The notes below the pieces were generated by a model, which ran no database searches, was not told the DNA's origin, and saw only the letters and a program-made list of their open reading frames with translations. The translations under genes and the position numbers were made by a program. This document shows positions 35,840 through 45,518 of a stretch of DNA of 64,000 nt, piece by piece (position 1 is the first letter of the stretch; every line of letters begins with the position of its first letter). The DNA is from Artemisia argyi. Taxonomy: Eukaryota > Streptophyta > Magnoliopsida > Asterales > Asteraceae. Location of the stretch: NCBI GenBank assembly GCA_030686995.1, contig JARVZY010002408.1, positions 509,501 to 573,500 on the forward strand, written 5' to 3'.

Positions 35840-37606
35840 TTAAGCTACTCTAATGAGAAATAAGTTAAGACAAGAGGATAATAACTTGAAATAAGACTAA
35901 AGCGTTCAAATAAGCACAAGGATTAAACTGATAACACTAAATAAGCACTTCAAAATACTCTCAGGCCAAACATGCCAAAAGTGGCAATGTGCAGCCCTTT
36001 GTGGGGCCCACAGGGGTAGCCCAGGGTACAAAGTGAAAGTGGACCTCAAAACCTTGCCAGGAGGGCTTCTCAAAGCGCCCAAGATCAGGCAATAAGCTCA
36101 AGGTTTGAGCTTATTGTAGCCTTGGGAAAATGGGTCAGATGCTGAATGGTCAGGTTTGGGACATGATAGCAGGCCACAAATAAGCCACCAATAAACTATG
36201 CAATGATAAGCCAAGGTTCAAAATAAGCTAAGATCTGAGAGCTAGGGCTGATAGGCTACACAATAAGCTAAAATGAGGGGTGTGGGGTCCACTGATTTCA
36301 TCAAAATAAGCAAAAGAAGATAGACCAATGGTCCTGGTGCAGGGGAGTTGCCTTCCCCTGCAGCCTACTTTGAGGGCCTGAAAAGTGCTTAAAGAAAAAT
36401 TATAAAAATCTCTAAAATTTTAATTCAAATAAACCAGCTGGTAGACAATGATTCCCCAAAAGCTCAAAGCTTCTAGCTTAAACCTGAGCTCAAGAAAGAT
36501 CCACAAAAAAGTGCCAATTTCACTGCTATACTCTTTTTGACTATTTGAATTGGTTCTTAGTTTGACTTTCTTGAGTTATGATTGATCCTCAGTGAATGAT
36601 TAAGTTAATTTAAGTTAAATTGAAACTAAATCAAGCTACCTAAACAAGTATTAAGGCTAAAATGAGATTATGCTAACCTAAAACACCATCAGTTAAGCTA
36701 TAATGGAAATTACAAAGAATTTTGACTTTTACTACTAGAACACTGAACTTTTTTATTTTCCTAACTTGGATTTACCTAGTGAGAGTTATCTATGCAAAAT
36801 ACCACACCTCAAACCAAATAAAACTCAGGGGTTGACACTGTGCCAAACACCCCTAAAGATGGTGTCTGTTTTTGATTTGCAAAGAGAATGCATGTTTTAT
36901 CCCATGATTTTACCAAATAAGCATACATACAGATGTATTATACATATTTAAACTCACAAATACAGGGTTGATCAGTCAAGCACCAACAAATCCATAAGAC
37001 TCCATAATTGGTAAAGTTAAGGCAGTGGGTATGAAATGTGATCCAAAGACTTTCAAAACTATAACTTAAGTAGTAAACTAATTCTAAAAGGCTATGAGTA
37101 CCACAAATAAGCAATATTAAACAGAATTCAAGCTACAACTAGCAATGATACAATGAAAAACACAAAAGTGGGAAATTTGTCTTACAAGCAGTCCAAAGCA
37201 ACACCATGGGTATTCCAGTATTCAAAACCATGACCTATTGCTCCCATGAGCTCTATACCACTCCATTGTTTCTGCATTGTTCCTTTCCTTCTTTCCTTTT
37301 TCTCTTTTTTTTTATTTATTTCTTATTTTTTTTCTTCTATTTTTATTGAAACTGAAATTAAACTGAAAGTTGAGATTTCTGAATTGGAACACTTAATTTA
37401 ATCAACAATAACAAGTTACAATACTGAAAATATAGAATTTCAATAATTTTGAAAATGACTAAATTAAACTAAAATCTAACTTTCTACTTCATGCATTTCT
37501 CTTCCCTTTTATAGCCTCAAAATTAGGGTTTTGAGAGACGACTTGTCTTTTCCCAGCTGTTTCTTGACCACATGATCACATAACCTCAATCTTAGCCGTT
37601 CAAACT
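35840..37606 (-). repeat. Athila2 3' LTR, segment 2
   Basis: Matches 55070 to about 56850 in the 5' LTR with scattered substitutions. In sense it carries the promoter GGCTATAAAAGGG (37505-37516), a T-rich leader and many GCTTATT words. It ends in the TSD AAACT (37602-37606) of the Copia-derived element. Confidence 0.94.
37505..37516 (-). promoter_or_regulatory. Athila2 3' LTR TATA box
   Basis: Sense GGCTATAAAAGGG, a strong plant TATA box; the 5' LTR copy is at 56748-56759. Confidence 0.7.
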
Positions 37607-38093
37607 TGTTGGGAATTATTCTATCAGTTACCACGGCTAGTGAAGAAGTTACAACTGCAAGAAGATTGTACTTGCAGTGGAAACTCATTACCACTGCAAG
37701 AACAAATATTACCACTGCTCACTTGTTAGCTGTTAGAGAAACGCGCTTAGATAAACATAGAAAAGATATTGTGTATATCTTATTCTATTAGAATTATACT
37801 TATCTTGTACAAGAGGACTCCTTGTTCTATAAAAGGAGATCCTAGAATATAGTTTTGATATACGTTTTTCTTAGAGCTTCAAGTTGTAAAACCTAGTGAT
37901 ATCATAGATCACTCGTATTATTATTCTTAATAATATTGGAGCTTAAAGTTTGTTTATACATTGTTCTTGTTCATATACAAACTGTCATACACACAAACAA
38001 TCTTCTAAGTGCTATTGAGTAGATTCCGCATACTTGATAGTAATACTCAAAGTATCATTATCAACACAAGTTCAAGGTGTTCACGATCCAACA
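37607..38093 (+). repeat. Copia-derived element 5' LTR
   Basis: Starts TGTTGGGAATTATTC, ends CACGATCCAACA. Near its start lie five TTWCCACTG-like words (37627-37718, one inverted). TATA (CTATAAAAGGA) at about 37827-37837. Confidence 0.96.
37827..37837 (+). promoter_or_regulatory. Copia-derived element LTR TATA box
   Basis: ctataaaagga, about 220 bp into the LTR, consistent with a short U3; repeated at 45739-45749. Confidence 0.8.
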
Positions 38094-38095
38094 AG

Positions 38096-38107
38096 TGGTA
38101 TCAGAGC
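38096..38107 (+). other. Primer-binding site, initiator tRNA-Met
   Basis: TGGTATCAGAGC, two bases after the 5' LTR; the canonical Copia primer site. Confidence 0.97.
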
Positions 38108-38138
38108 AAGGCTTTGATATTTTGATTTAGAAGATCCT

Positions 38139-40844
38139 ATGGCAGATTCAAAAGATACAATGGAGACAGAAACAAGCCAATCTAATATTGCTGCAAAGCT
38201 TCCCAAGCTTAAAATTAATGACTTTGAGATGTGGAGGCTTATGATTGAACAATTCTTTATGGTTCAAGACTACACATTATGGGAGATCATAACGTGTGGA
38301 AATTCATTCAAACCTGGTACAACTATTGAGACAGTTGGTGACAAGCCAGTAACAAAAGTAAATACTGGTCCAGTTACAAATGATGAAAGAAACCAACTTA
38401 AGAATGATTTGAAGGCTAGAGGTTTGCTATTGATGGCTCTACCTAGAGATCAAGTCCAGGCTTTTACCAAATACAAGGATGCAAAGACCCTCTTTGATGA
38501 GATATGTGAAGTATTTGGTGGTAATCACTATACCAAGAAAACTCAAAAGACTTTACTGAAGCAGACTTATGAGAATTTTGGCTCATCAAGCAATGAATCC
38601 CTTGATAGCATATTCACAAGGCTACAAAAGATTGTAACTCAGCTGACTGCTTTTGGAATTGAGGTAGAAAAGGAAGACCTCAATCTTAAATTTCTAAGAA
38701 GTTTACCTGCTGAGTTTGATACAAATGTTGCTGTATGGGAGGACAAGTCAGATCTTGAGACTATGAAGCTTAATGATGTGTACAATAACTTCAAAGTTAT
38801 TGAACAAAGACTTAAGAAAGCTGGCAAGTTAAAGACAAGTTCTGCAGGAGTTGCACTCATATCATCATCAGGTAATGACAGTTCTGATGATGAAAGTGAC
38901 AGTGATGATGACAGTGGTAACATGATTGTTTCCACTGGTAATGGAAATGTTTCCACTAGGAGCTCTAAAAGGCAGATTGCAGGACTAAGTGATGCTACTT
39001 TCTATGCCTTTATATCCAGCCATGTGGGTGGTTCAATCCTCAATCATGAGGACTTGGATCAAATTGATGAAGATGATATGGAGGAGATGGACATCAAATG
39101 GCAGGTAGCATTGCTCAGCTTAAGATCAAAGAAGTTCTGGAAGAAGACAGGGAGAAAGATTCATATAAGTGGAGATGAGACTGTAGGTTTTGATAAAAAG
39201 AAGGTGGAGTGCTATAACTGTCACAAGAAGGGGCACTTTGCAAGAGAATGCAGAAAACCAAGGAAATCTGACAATAAGTCAACTTGGTACAAGAAGGAAA
39301 AGACCAAAGAACCTACAACAGAAGAGCCAAAGGTGCTATTGGCTATTGATGGAGTAAGCTTTGATTGGAGCTTTATGGGTCAGAATGGAGAAGATGATTC
39401 AGAATGTGCAATGCTTGCTACTGAGCATGCACTCATGGCTTTCTCAGATTCTGAGGTACATACTGATAATGCTTGTTCTAAAAACTGTAAGGCCTTAAAA
39501 GAGTATAATAGTTTACAAAAACAATATGATGAGCTGATGCTAGAGTTACACCATACTAATCATAACTTAGCAAATCATAAGAGAGGTCTAGGTGTTTTAG
39601 AAAAACAAATAGAGCATTATAGGGCAAATGAGTCTAAATTTAGTGATGACATTGCTGTGTTAAAAAGTGATTTAGACTTTAAGATTGCTGTAAATGAGGC
39701 TCTTAGGGAAGAGATTGAAAAAGTTAAAAAGGCTAGTGAGAATATTGAGATTACTAAGAAAACACTAGACCATCAATCCAAGAGCATTGACAAAATTTGG
39801 GAAGCCCAAGTTGTGAGCAAAGCTAAATCTGGTCTTGGATACAAATCTGTTCCACCACCTCTAAGAGGTGTTCCAGCACCACCTGGCATTGATCTAGCTC
39901 ACACAGGCTTAGAAGAGTTTCAGGATCTACCCATGACCTATGGACCAAAATTTGTTAAACCAGTTGAAACTGAAAAGGTTCAGGTTGAGGTTGAAACTTT
40001 TGATAGTGCTAGTGACTCATCTCTTAAAGATGAATGTTTAAATGTTGAGTCTAAAACTAGTGTTACTGAAGATGTTAAAGTTGAGGAAAGAAAAAGTATT
40101 CCTGAAGAAGTCAAAGAGAAGCCTAGAACACAATCTAATTTCACTAGGTCTACTACTAGGTATGCTGAAATGTACAGGGATAGGCCTAAATCTCCTAGAG
40201 GTAACATGAGAAGTTGGAATCATGTTAAAACTAGACAGTTTGGTAGTGACTTTGTGTTCAACAATAAGGCTTGTCATATATGTGGTAGCTTTGATCATTT
40301 AGCTAAAAACTGTACCTATCACATGGGAAGAAGGGAAGTATTTACAAGGGTGAATGGATCAAATGTTAATAAATTAACTCACCCAAATCTCCTAAGCAAG
40401 ATGGTTCCCAGATCTGTTATGCTTACCACTGGCATCAAATCAATTTCCACTGCTAGACCAGCAGTTACCACTGCCAGAAGTAATAACAGAGTTTATCCTA
40501 AGTCACCTGTCACTTCTTTTGTTAAATCTTATCAAACAGGGAAAAAGACTTATTTTGAAATGAATGATCACAAGAATCACATGTGGAGACCAAATTTTTC
40601 TAAACCAGCAGTTTCCACTGCTAGGCATGCAGTTACCACTGCAAGACCAATTGTTTCCACTGATGTTCAAATAAAAAGGGTAAAATTGGGAAAAGCTGTT
40701 AAGGCCTCAGCTCGTTGGGAATGGAAACCAAAAGGAACAACAAACAATCCCAATGGTGTATCAATGACCTTTGATAGATACAATTATATTGATACACGAG
40801 GCAGATCCAAGTCATTTGTGGCTTGGGTCCCCAAAAGGTACTAA
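38139..40844 (+). CDS. gag: Copia-type Gag protein (901 aa), gag-only ORF
   Basis: Starts 32 bp after the PBS. Residues ~20-240 are a Copia Gag core (LKINDFEMWRLMIEQFFMVQ; LFDEICEVFGG; LDSIFTRLQKIVTQL; FLRSLPAEFD), matching the DUF4219/UBN2 type. An acidic Ser/Asp tract (~245-270) follows, then a CCHC knuckle CYNCHKKGHFAREC at ~358-371. A long coiled coil lies at ~440-560, a second CCHC-like motif CHICGSFDHLAKNC at ~712-725, and a tail with VTTA/VSTA repeats (STARPAVTTAR, VSTARHAVTTARPIVST). It ends AWVPKRY, near where autonomous relatives run on toward protease and integrase. Intact ORF in a near-identical LTR pair implies recent function. Expected role: capsid formation around the element RNA. 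No catalytic domain. Confidence 0.92.
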   Translation: MADSKDTMETETSQSNIAAKLPKLKINDFEMWRLMIEQFFMVQDYTLWEIITCGNSFKPGTTIETVGDKPVTKVNTGPVTNDERNQLKNDLKARGLLLMALPRDQVQAFTKYKDAKTLFDEICEVFGGNHYTKKTQKTLLKQTYENFGSSSNESLDSIFTRLQKIVTQLTAFGIEVEKEDLNLKFLRSLPAEFDTNVAVWEDKSDLETMKLNDVYNNFKVIEQRLKKAGKLKTSSAGVALISSSGNDSSDDESDSDDDSGNMIVSTGNGNVSTRSSKRQIAGLSDATFYAFISSHVGGSILNHEDLDQIDEDDMEEMDIKWQVALLSLRSKKFWKKTGRKIHISGDETVGFDKKKVECYNCHKKGHFARECRKPRKSDNKSTWYKKEKTKEPTTEEPKVLLAIDGVSFDWSFMGQNGEDDSECAMLATEHALMAFSDSEVHTDNACSKNCKALKEYNSLQKQYDELMLELHHTNHNLANHKRGLGVLEKQIEHYRANESKFSDDIAVLKSDLDFKIAVNEALREEIEKVKKASENIEITKKTLDHQSKSIDKIWEAQVVSKAKSGLGYKSVPPPLRGVPAPPGIDLAHTGLEEFQDLPMTYGPKFVKPVETEKVQVEVETFDSASDSSLKDECLNVESKTSVTEDVKVEERKSIPEEVKEKPRTQSNFTRSTTRYAEMYRDRPKSPRGNMRSWNHVKTRQFGSDFVFNNKACHICGSFDHLAKNCTYHMGRREVFTRVNGSNVNKLTHPNLLSKMVPRSVMLTTGIKSISTARPAVTTARSNNRVYPKSPVTSFVKSYQTGKKTYFEMNDHKNHMWRPNFSKPAVSTARHAVTTARPIVSTDVQIKRVKLGKAVKASARWEWKPKGTTNNPNGVSMTFDRYNYIDTRGRSKSFVAWVPKRY

Positions 40845-41333
40845 TTCCTTTATATTGTGTGCAGGGACAGTCAAAGATAAATGTTTTCTATGAATGACTT
40901 GATGATATTTTCTGTGTTGAACTAATATGGTTTCAAGTTGTTTGATATATGTCTGTTCTGCAAATGTTCATGTAAATTGCAAGATGTGTGTTACAGTCAC
41001 CAAGAGTTATAGCCAAGGAATGTGGTCTAATAAGCTGAAGGTCTTACAATATTGATTTATTAAAGAAGAACCTTTCATTCATTCAAAGACACAAGTTACA
41101 GCTTACATTCAAAGTTCCAACTGCATTACAATGACCATTCCTAAAACTTTTGGCTAATAGAGAACTAGTAGCTTCTATCAATTATTACATAATACTTGAG
41201 GCTATGACAAGTACAATGAAGAAGCTGAAGATGAAAATGGAAAAAGTAGAGTAGGAAGACTGTGAAGCTGCTCAAGTAACAAAGTAAAGAAAATACTCAA
41301 GAACTTTGTTCCTTGGCAACATTCTTCAGTCAT
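40845..41333. other. Spacer after gag, presumed site of pol loss
   Basis: No ORF. Just after the stop lies 'tttatattgtgtgcaggg', acceptor-like in form. No integrase or RT remnant was recognised, so the pol deletion is clean. Confidence 0.5.
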
Positions 41334-41771
41334 CTATTTCTGCTTCTCCTTTCCCTTATGTGTGATCTGAGCTTTCTTGCTCTGTCCAATATGTTCTTGA
41401 TACAGAAGACCAGGTTCTGGAGCTGGAAGATCCAACACCAAGGTTGATGATGTTGGGAGAGATGGATCTCTCTTACCTAATCTTGATTGGGATCTCTCTG
41501 GTGTGGAAGGAGGAAGAAAGGTTGGATCTTCATTCTCTTCCTCTGAAGATTCTTCATCAGATGTCCAGATGAAGGGAGAAACAAGCTCTCTCTCTGCAGG
41601 ATTCGGATCATGGTTTGATACACTCTTTATATCTGCATTCCATTGTCTTTCCTGCACATCCCATCGGTTCTTTATCTCTCTCTCAAAATCAGAACCTTCA
41701 AGACCCCATGGATATGGTGGTACTTCTTCTGATGTTGGGTGTTGATCAGAGGACTCAGGGTTTGATGACAT
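41334..41771 (-). CDS. Antisense acidic ORF of unknown function (145 aa)
   Basis: Lies opposite to the element's sense. Starts MSSNPESSDQHPTSEEVPPY, is rich in E/S/P/D with an acidic stretch (SDEESSEEENEDP), and has a lysine-rich end (ITHKGKEKQK). No domain or membrane segment is visible. It is gene-like because of what precedes the ATG: a TATA box 83 bp upstream (minus strand, 41854-41861) and a leader containing CTCAAACCCTAATATCCC, typical of plant 5' leaders. It diverges from the 958-aa ORF, with about 780 bp between the two start codons. Its opening (MSSNP) and composition recall the Tekay leader ORF, but this is weak. Could be captured host or element coding sequence. Confidence 0.5.
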   Translation of the reverse strand: MSSNPESSDQHPTSEEVPPYPWGLEGSDFEREIKNRWDVQERQWNADIKSVSNHDPNPAERELVSPFIWTSDEESSEEENEDPTFLPPSTPERSQSRLGKRDPSLPTSSTLVLDLPAPEPGLLYQEHIGQSKKAQITHKGKEKQK

Positions 41772-41853
41772 GATTTTTGGAAGAAAACTGGGTTGATTGG
41801 GATATTAGGGTTTGAGAAATTGTTAGTGACTGAAATGTGGTGTTTGAAGGAGG

Positions 41854-41861
41854 TTATATAA
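41854..41861 (-). promoter_or_regulatory. TATA box of the antisense ORF
   Basis: TTATATAA in context GGCTTATATAACC on the minus strand. The spacing allows a leader of about 50 nt containing AAACCCTAA before the ATG at 41771. Confidence 0.6.
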
Positions 41862-42479
41862 GCCAAAGTTAGGTGTTACAATAATTAATGAAGATTATTT
41901 ACTTCCATCTGTTTTGGTTGGTTTGAGTAGTAACTGTGGTTTGACTTTTGAGAAGATATTTTGTGTATAGTAACTTGGTTAAAAGGTTACTTGGGTTAAT
42001 ATTTGTGAGTTAAGATGAGATTTTTGTGATGTTACATATCATTGGAGTTATAAGGTGTGTAAAATTGACACACAACAAATGGTTATTGATTCACCATGTC
42101 TAACCCACATAAGAATCAGCTAGTCCAAGAGCAAACGGCTTTTGGTAAAGACTTCTCAAATCCGTTGATAGCTGATAGTTTGCTAAAAACTATGATAAGA
42201 GTAGTAAAATTTTACATATTTTACTTACCACTGCTCTTTGAAATTTTGTTGATTTTTACCACTGCAAGTTCACCATTTCCACTGAAAGTGTAAATTTTAC
42301 CACTGGTGAACTAGCCGTTACAACTGTGTCAGTAATCTTATTTTTTACTAGCCGTTGCAAATATAACTGTCTTTCCTTATTAATAAGGTTAAATTTTTGG
42401 GAATTATCTACTTACCAAAGTTTATTTATTCTTTTCTAAAGATAATTCACCATCCGCGTTTTTCTCAAAACCCTATTAG
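41862..42479. other. Divergent intergenic region between the two cargo ORFs
   Basis: Non-coding, AT-rich. Holds an 85-bp segment like the Athila pseudoknot unit (about 42100-42190) and four TTWCCACTG words (about 42229-42305). It probably contains both promoters of the divergent ORFs. Confidence 0.6.
42125..42166 (+). other. Ninth pseudoknot-like module, in the Copia-derived element
   Basis: Stem CCAAGAG / CTTTTGG with loop CAAACGG (42125-42145), then TAAAGACTTCTCAAAT and CCGTT (42162-42166) complementary to loop AACGG. The flank 'cagctagtcc' and the downstream 'gttgatagctg' match Athila1 module B1 (about 80% over some 85 bp). The orientation is sense for this element. The one imperfect stem pair is again G-U in sense. 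Confidence 0.68.
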
Positions 42480-42486
42480 TATAAAT
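42480..42486 (+). promoter_or_regulatory. TATA box of the 958-aa ORF
   Basis: TATAAAT in 'tattagtataaattgat', 72 bp before the ATG, followed by a pyrimidine-rich leader (cacttttctctcttaaatc) and the start context 'aaaatcatgg'. This suggests the ORF is expressed from its own promoter rather than only from the LTR. Confidence 0.6.
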
Positions 42487-42551
42487 TGATTTTATACGGC
42501 TTGCTTTTTATTCACGATTACTAACACTTTTCTCTCTTAAATCACAAAATC

Positions 42552-45428
42552 ATGGTATCTCTCAAGTTTGCTGATGAACACAATCAAGTGGCTTACCTTC
42601 AAAAGTCAAACGACAAGAGTGGACCTATTTTTCATCAGATTGTGGACTTTCTTAACACAACTCATATAAGGTATGCCTTAACTATGAATCCCACAATCTT
42701 TGTTTCTCAAATCAAACAGTTTTGGAACTCTGTGGAGTCCATCACTCTTGAACAGGGAGACATACATGAATCTGTGGAAGCTCTTAGAGCCACAGTTGAT
42801 GGGGTAACTATTGATGTTACTGAATCATCTTTAAGGAGAATTCTCCAATTAGATGATCTTAATGGTATCATCACATTACCTAATTCAGACATATTCAACT
42901 ACATTGGTCTGATGGGGTATGATACATCTGATCAAAAAATAACCTTTAAGAAAGGATGTTTTTGCCCCCATTGGAGATTTTTGATACACACTCTGTTGCA
43001 TTGCCTAAGTCCTAAGAAAACTTCTTATGAACAATTTGGATCAACCATGGCTTACCCTTTAGTTTGCTTGGTTACTGATAGGACTTTCAATTTTTCAAGG
43101 TTTATATTTAATAACATGAAAGGCAATGTAACAAGTTCATACAAATTTTTAATGTATCCAAGGTTTGTGCAAGCAGTGTTAAATGAATTTCAACTGCAAA
43201 ATCATAATAGGATTTATAACACTCCATGTCTTAAGCCAAAAGTATTTCAAAACATGTGTAAGGCTTCAGATTTTTGGAATGGAGTGATTCATCCTCTTTT
43301 ACCAAACATGCTTGCAAAGATTTCACAGGTACAGGGTGAAGATGCAACAATCCCAGTTGTATCCCATCACACACCCACTCTTATTGTTCCACAAATTCAA
43401 CATATCCCTGCTGTAACTCACACATATGAAAGGAGGCAAAAACAGCCAACTCCTTCCATGACAACATTGCATGTTGCTGACCTTTATGGTTTAGGAACAA
43501 GCAGTGGTGGTTCAAGGCTTCAATCTAGTCCTACTAGAGAAGAGCCTGGATCAATGCCTTATGATTCACCTCTCCCAGCAGGTTACACAGTTGGAAGTGA
43601 TGAAGGTAGTGTGCAACAAACTGAATTGATGGAATTATGTACCAAATTAGTCACACAGGTTCAAACTCTGGAGAAAGATCTGGCACAGACCAAAGTACAA
43701 CATGCCACAGAGTTGAATCTATTGAAGACAGAGATCCAAAAGTTGCAGACTGAAGTTGAGAATCTCAAGAAGAAAAGATCTCAGATTGTATTATCCTCAT
43801 CTTCACATTCAGATGACCTTTCTGCAAGTTCTGGTTATGATTTGGGAACTTCTTCCAAACAGGGGAGGAAAACAAATGCAGAGATTAAGGGGAGGAGTAC
43901 TAATTTTGATGATATGTTTGCTGAGCTAAATGATTCTGAAAATGCTCAAGCAAAAGATGATGTAGCTGAGATTGAGGGGAGGAAGTTGGATTATGATATG
44001 GTTATTGAAACTGCTCAACAAGTTTCCACTGAAGCAGAACATGTTACCACTGATCAAATAATTTCCACTGCAAGTGAGAATGTTACCACTGATGTTCCAT
44101 TAGTTACCACTGCAGAGGAAGAAGCTGTCAGAAAAAGATTAGTTAAAGGTAAAGCAATGCTGTTTGATGCAGAGGAAGTACATACAAGAAAGATTTCCAA
44201 GAAAGATCAAGCTCAAATTGATTATGATGCAAGATTGGCAGAACAACTTGATGCTAAAGAGAAAGAAAATATGAAACAGCAAAAGGAGATGGATGTTGCC
44301 AGTTTTATGGAAGCACAGAGGTTAGATAAGCTTGAAGGAGTAATGGCACAACCACTCTCAGTGGTTCCACCTACCATCTTACATGAGAAACCCCCTATGT
44401 TCTCATATGTGCCATCAGAAGAAGAGATTGAGCATATGATTAAGCATGATCCAGTTGTAAAGAAGAAAGCTATTGAGCTTATTGCTAACATGTCCTTAAC
44501 TGAAGATCAAAGAACAGCTCAATTGGTTGATTTCATTCAAATGAAAAATCAACAAGCACTGGATGACATTATTGGAAACTGTAGAAAAGGTCAAAAGAAA
44601 CAAAAACAACCCACAAAGGCACAGATCATTCATGAGATGAAGAAATATTGCTGTCATGTTGGAACTTGGAAGATGGCTGACTTCAAAGGTATGTCTCATG
44701 AAAGAATTGAAGGTATCTACTACAGAATTAAAAGGCAAGATAATACCTTCAGGCCTATTGATTTTGAAGAAGTTGAAAGATTCAAACAAAGTAAAAGGAA
44801 AGCTTCAACTGTTGAAGATCATGTCACTAAAAGAATGAAAGCTCCTCAAGATCTGCTGAGTGAAATTATCATTGTTGAAGAAGAAGATTTCTATCCAGAT
44901 CCTTCACAATCAAAACATCAAATTATTGATTGGGAAGTGTACACAGCAAAGAATTTTGCTCCCACTTGGAAAATTATTAGACTAGGAGGAGAATCTTCAT
45001 CATTTATTCAGTTTGAAGATCTTCTTAAAGCATGTGACAGAGAAGATCTTGATACTCTTTGGAAGCTAGTAAATGAAAGATTCAAGGCTGATACTCTCAA
45101 GGATATGAAAGAAATGCAGCTCTGGGTTGACTTGAGAAGATTATATGAACCAGATCTTAATGATAAGTATTGGAAGTTTAATTCATCAAACTTGAATACT
45201 ACATGGACTTATTTTGATAAATGTGAGGTTCATCATGTCTCTACAACAAATAAAGTGGATGTGTTTATGTTTGCTGAGAAGGAATATCCACTTAAAGCTA
45301 CAACTTTGTCTGCAATGTTGATGTCAAAGTTAAGAGTGTATGCAGATAATGAGAAAGTTCGAGCTTTGATTCAGAAGATTAAAGATCAATATGCAAGAGT
45401 TGATAAAGAATTAAGTAGAACAAGATAA
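42552..45428 (+). CDS. Large cargo ORF (958 aa), Asteraceae retrotransposon-associated family, function unknown
   Basis: Intact ORF. N-terminal domain ~1-255 (KFADEHNQVAYL; HQIVDFLNTTHIRYAL; FVSQIKQFWNS; WRFLIHTLLHCLSPK; FNFSRFIFNNM) belongs to a family recalled as abundant in Asteraceae annotations, often labelled 'synaptobrevin, longin-like domain protein'; that label is doubtful. Then a H/P/T-rich linker, a coiled coil ~358-412 (LVTQVQTLEKDLAQTKVQ), a repeat region ~490-525 with VSTE/VTTD/ISTA/VTTA units, a charged helical part, and a C-terminal domain ~790-958 (VYTAKNFAPTWKIIRLGG; LWKLVNERF; LYEPDLNDKYWKF; CEVHHVSTTNKVDVFMFAEK). No protease, polymerase, nuclease motif, signal peptide or membrane segment is seen. 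Preceded by its own TATA box; ends about 90 bp before the PPT and 3' LTR. Confidence 0.85.
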   Translation: MVSLKFADEHNQVAYLQKSNDKSGPIFHQIVDFLNTTHIRYALTMNPTIFVSQIKQFWNSVESITLEQGDIHESVEALRATVDGVTIDVTESSLRRILQLDDLNGIITLPNSDIFNYIGLMGYDTSDQKITFKKGCFCPHWRFLIHTLLHCLSPKKTSYEQFGSTMAYPLVCLVTDRTFNFSRFIFNNMKGNVTSSYKFLMYPRFVQAVLNEFQLQNHNRIYNTPCLKPKVFQNMCKASDFWNGVIHPLLPNMLAKISQVQGEDATIPVVSHHTPTLIVPQIQHIPAVTHTYERRQKQPTPSMTTLHVADLYGLGTSSGGSRLQSSPTREEPGSMPYDSPLPAGYTVGSDEGSVQQTELMELCTKLVTQVQTLEKDLAQTKVQHATELNLLKTEIQKLQTEVENLKKKRSQIVLSSSSHSDDLSASSGYDLGTSSKQGRKTNAEIKGRSTNFDDMFAELNDSENAQAKDDVAEIEGRKLDYDMVIETAQQVSTEAEHVTTDQIISTASENVTTDVPLVTTAEEEAVRKRLVKGKAMLFDAEEVHTRKISKKDQAQIDYDARLAEQLDAKEKENMKQQKEMDVASFMEAQRLDKLEGVMAQPLSVVPPTILHEKPPMFSYVPSEEEIEHMIKHDPVVKKKAIELIANMSLTEDQRTAQLVDFIQMKNQQALDDIIGNCRKGQKKQKQPTKAQIIHEMKKYCCHVGTWKMADFKGMSHERIEGIYYRIKRQDNTFRPIDFEEVERFKQSKRKASTVEDHVTKRMKAPQDLLSEIIIVEEEDFYPDPSQSKHQIIDWEVYTAKNFAPTWKIIRLGGESSSFIQFEDLLKACDREDLDTLWKLVNERFKADTLKDMKEMQLWVDLRRLYEPDLNDKYWKFNSSNLNTTWTYFDKCEVHHVSTTNKVDVFMFAEKEYPLKATTLSAMLMSKLRVYADNEKVRALIQKIKDQYARVDKELSRTR

Positions 45429-45508
45429 GTGTTTGGAAGAATTCCCATATCCTCAGGTTTATTGTATACTTGAAGAAACTTATTGATTTACAAAGCAATC
45501 ATAAGTTT

Positions 45509-45518
45509 AGGGGAGGAT
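45509..45518 (+). other. Polypurine tract of the Copia-derived element
   Basis: AGGGGAGGAT directly before the 3' LTR start TGTTGGG. Confidence 0.9.
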
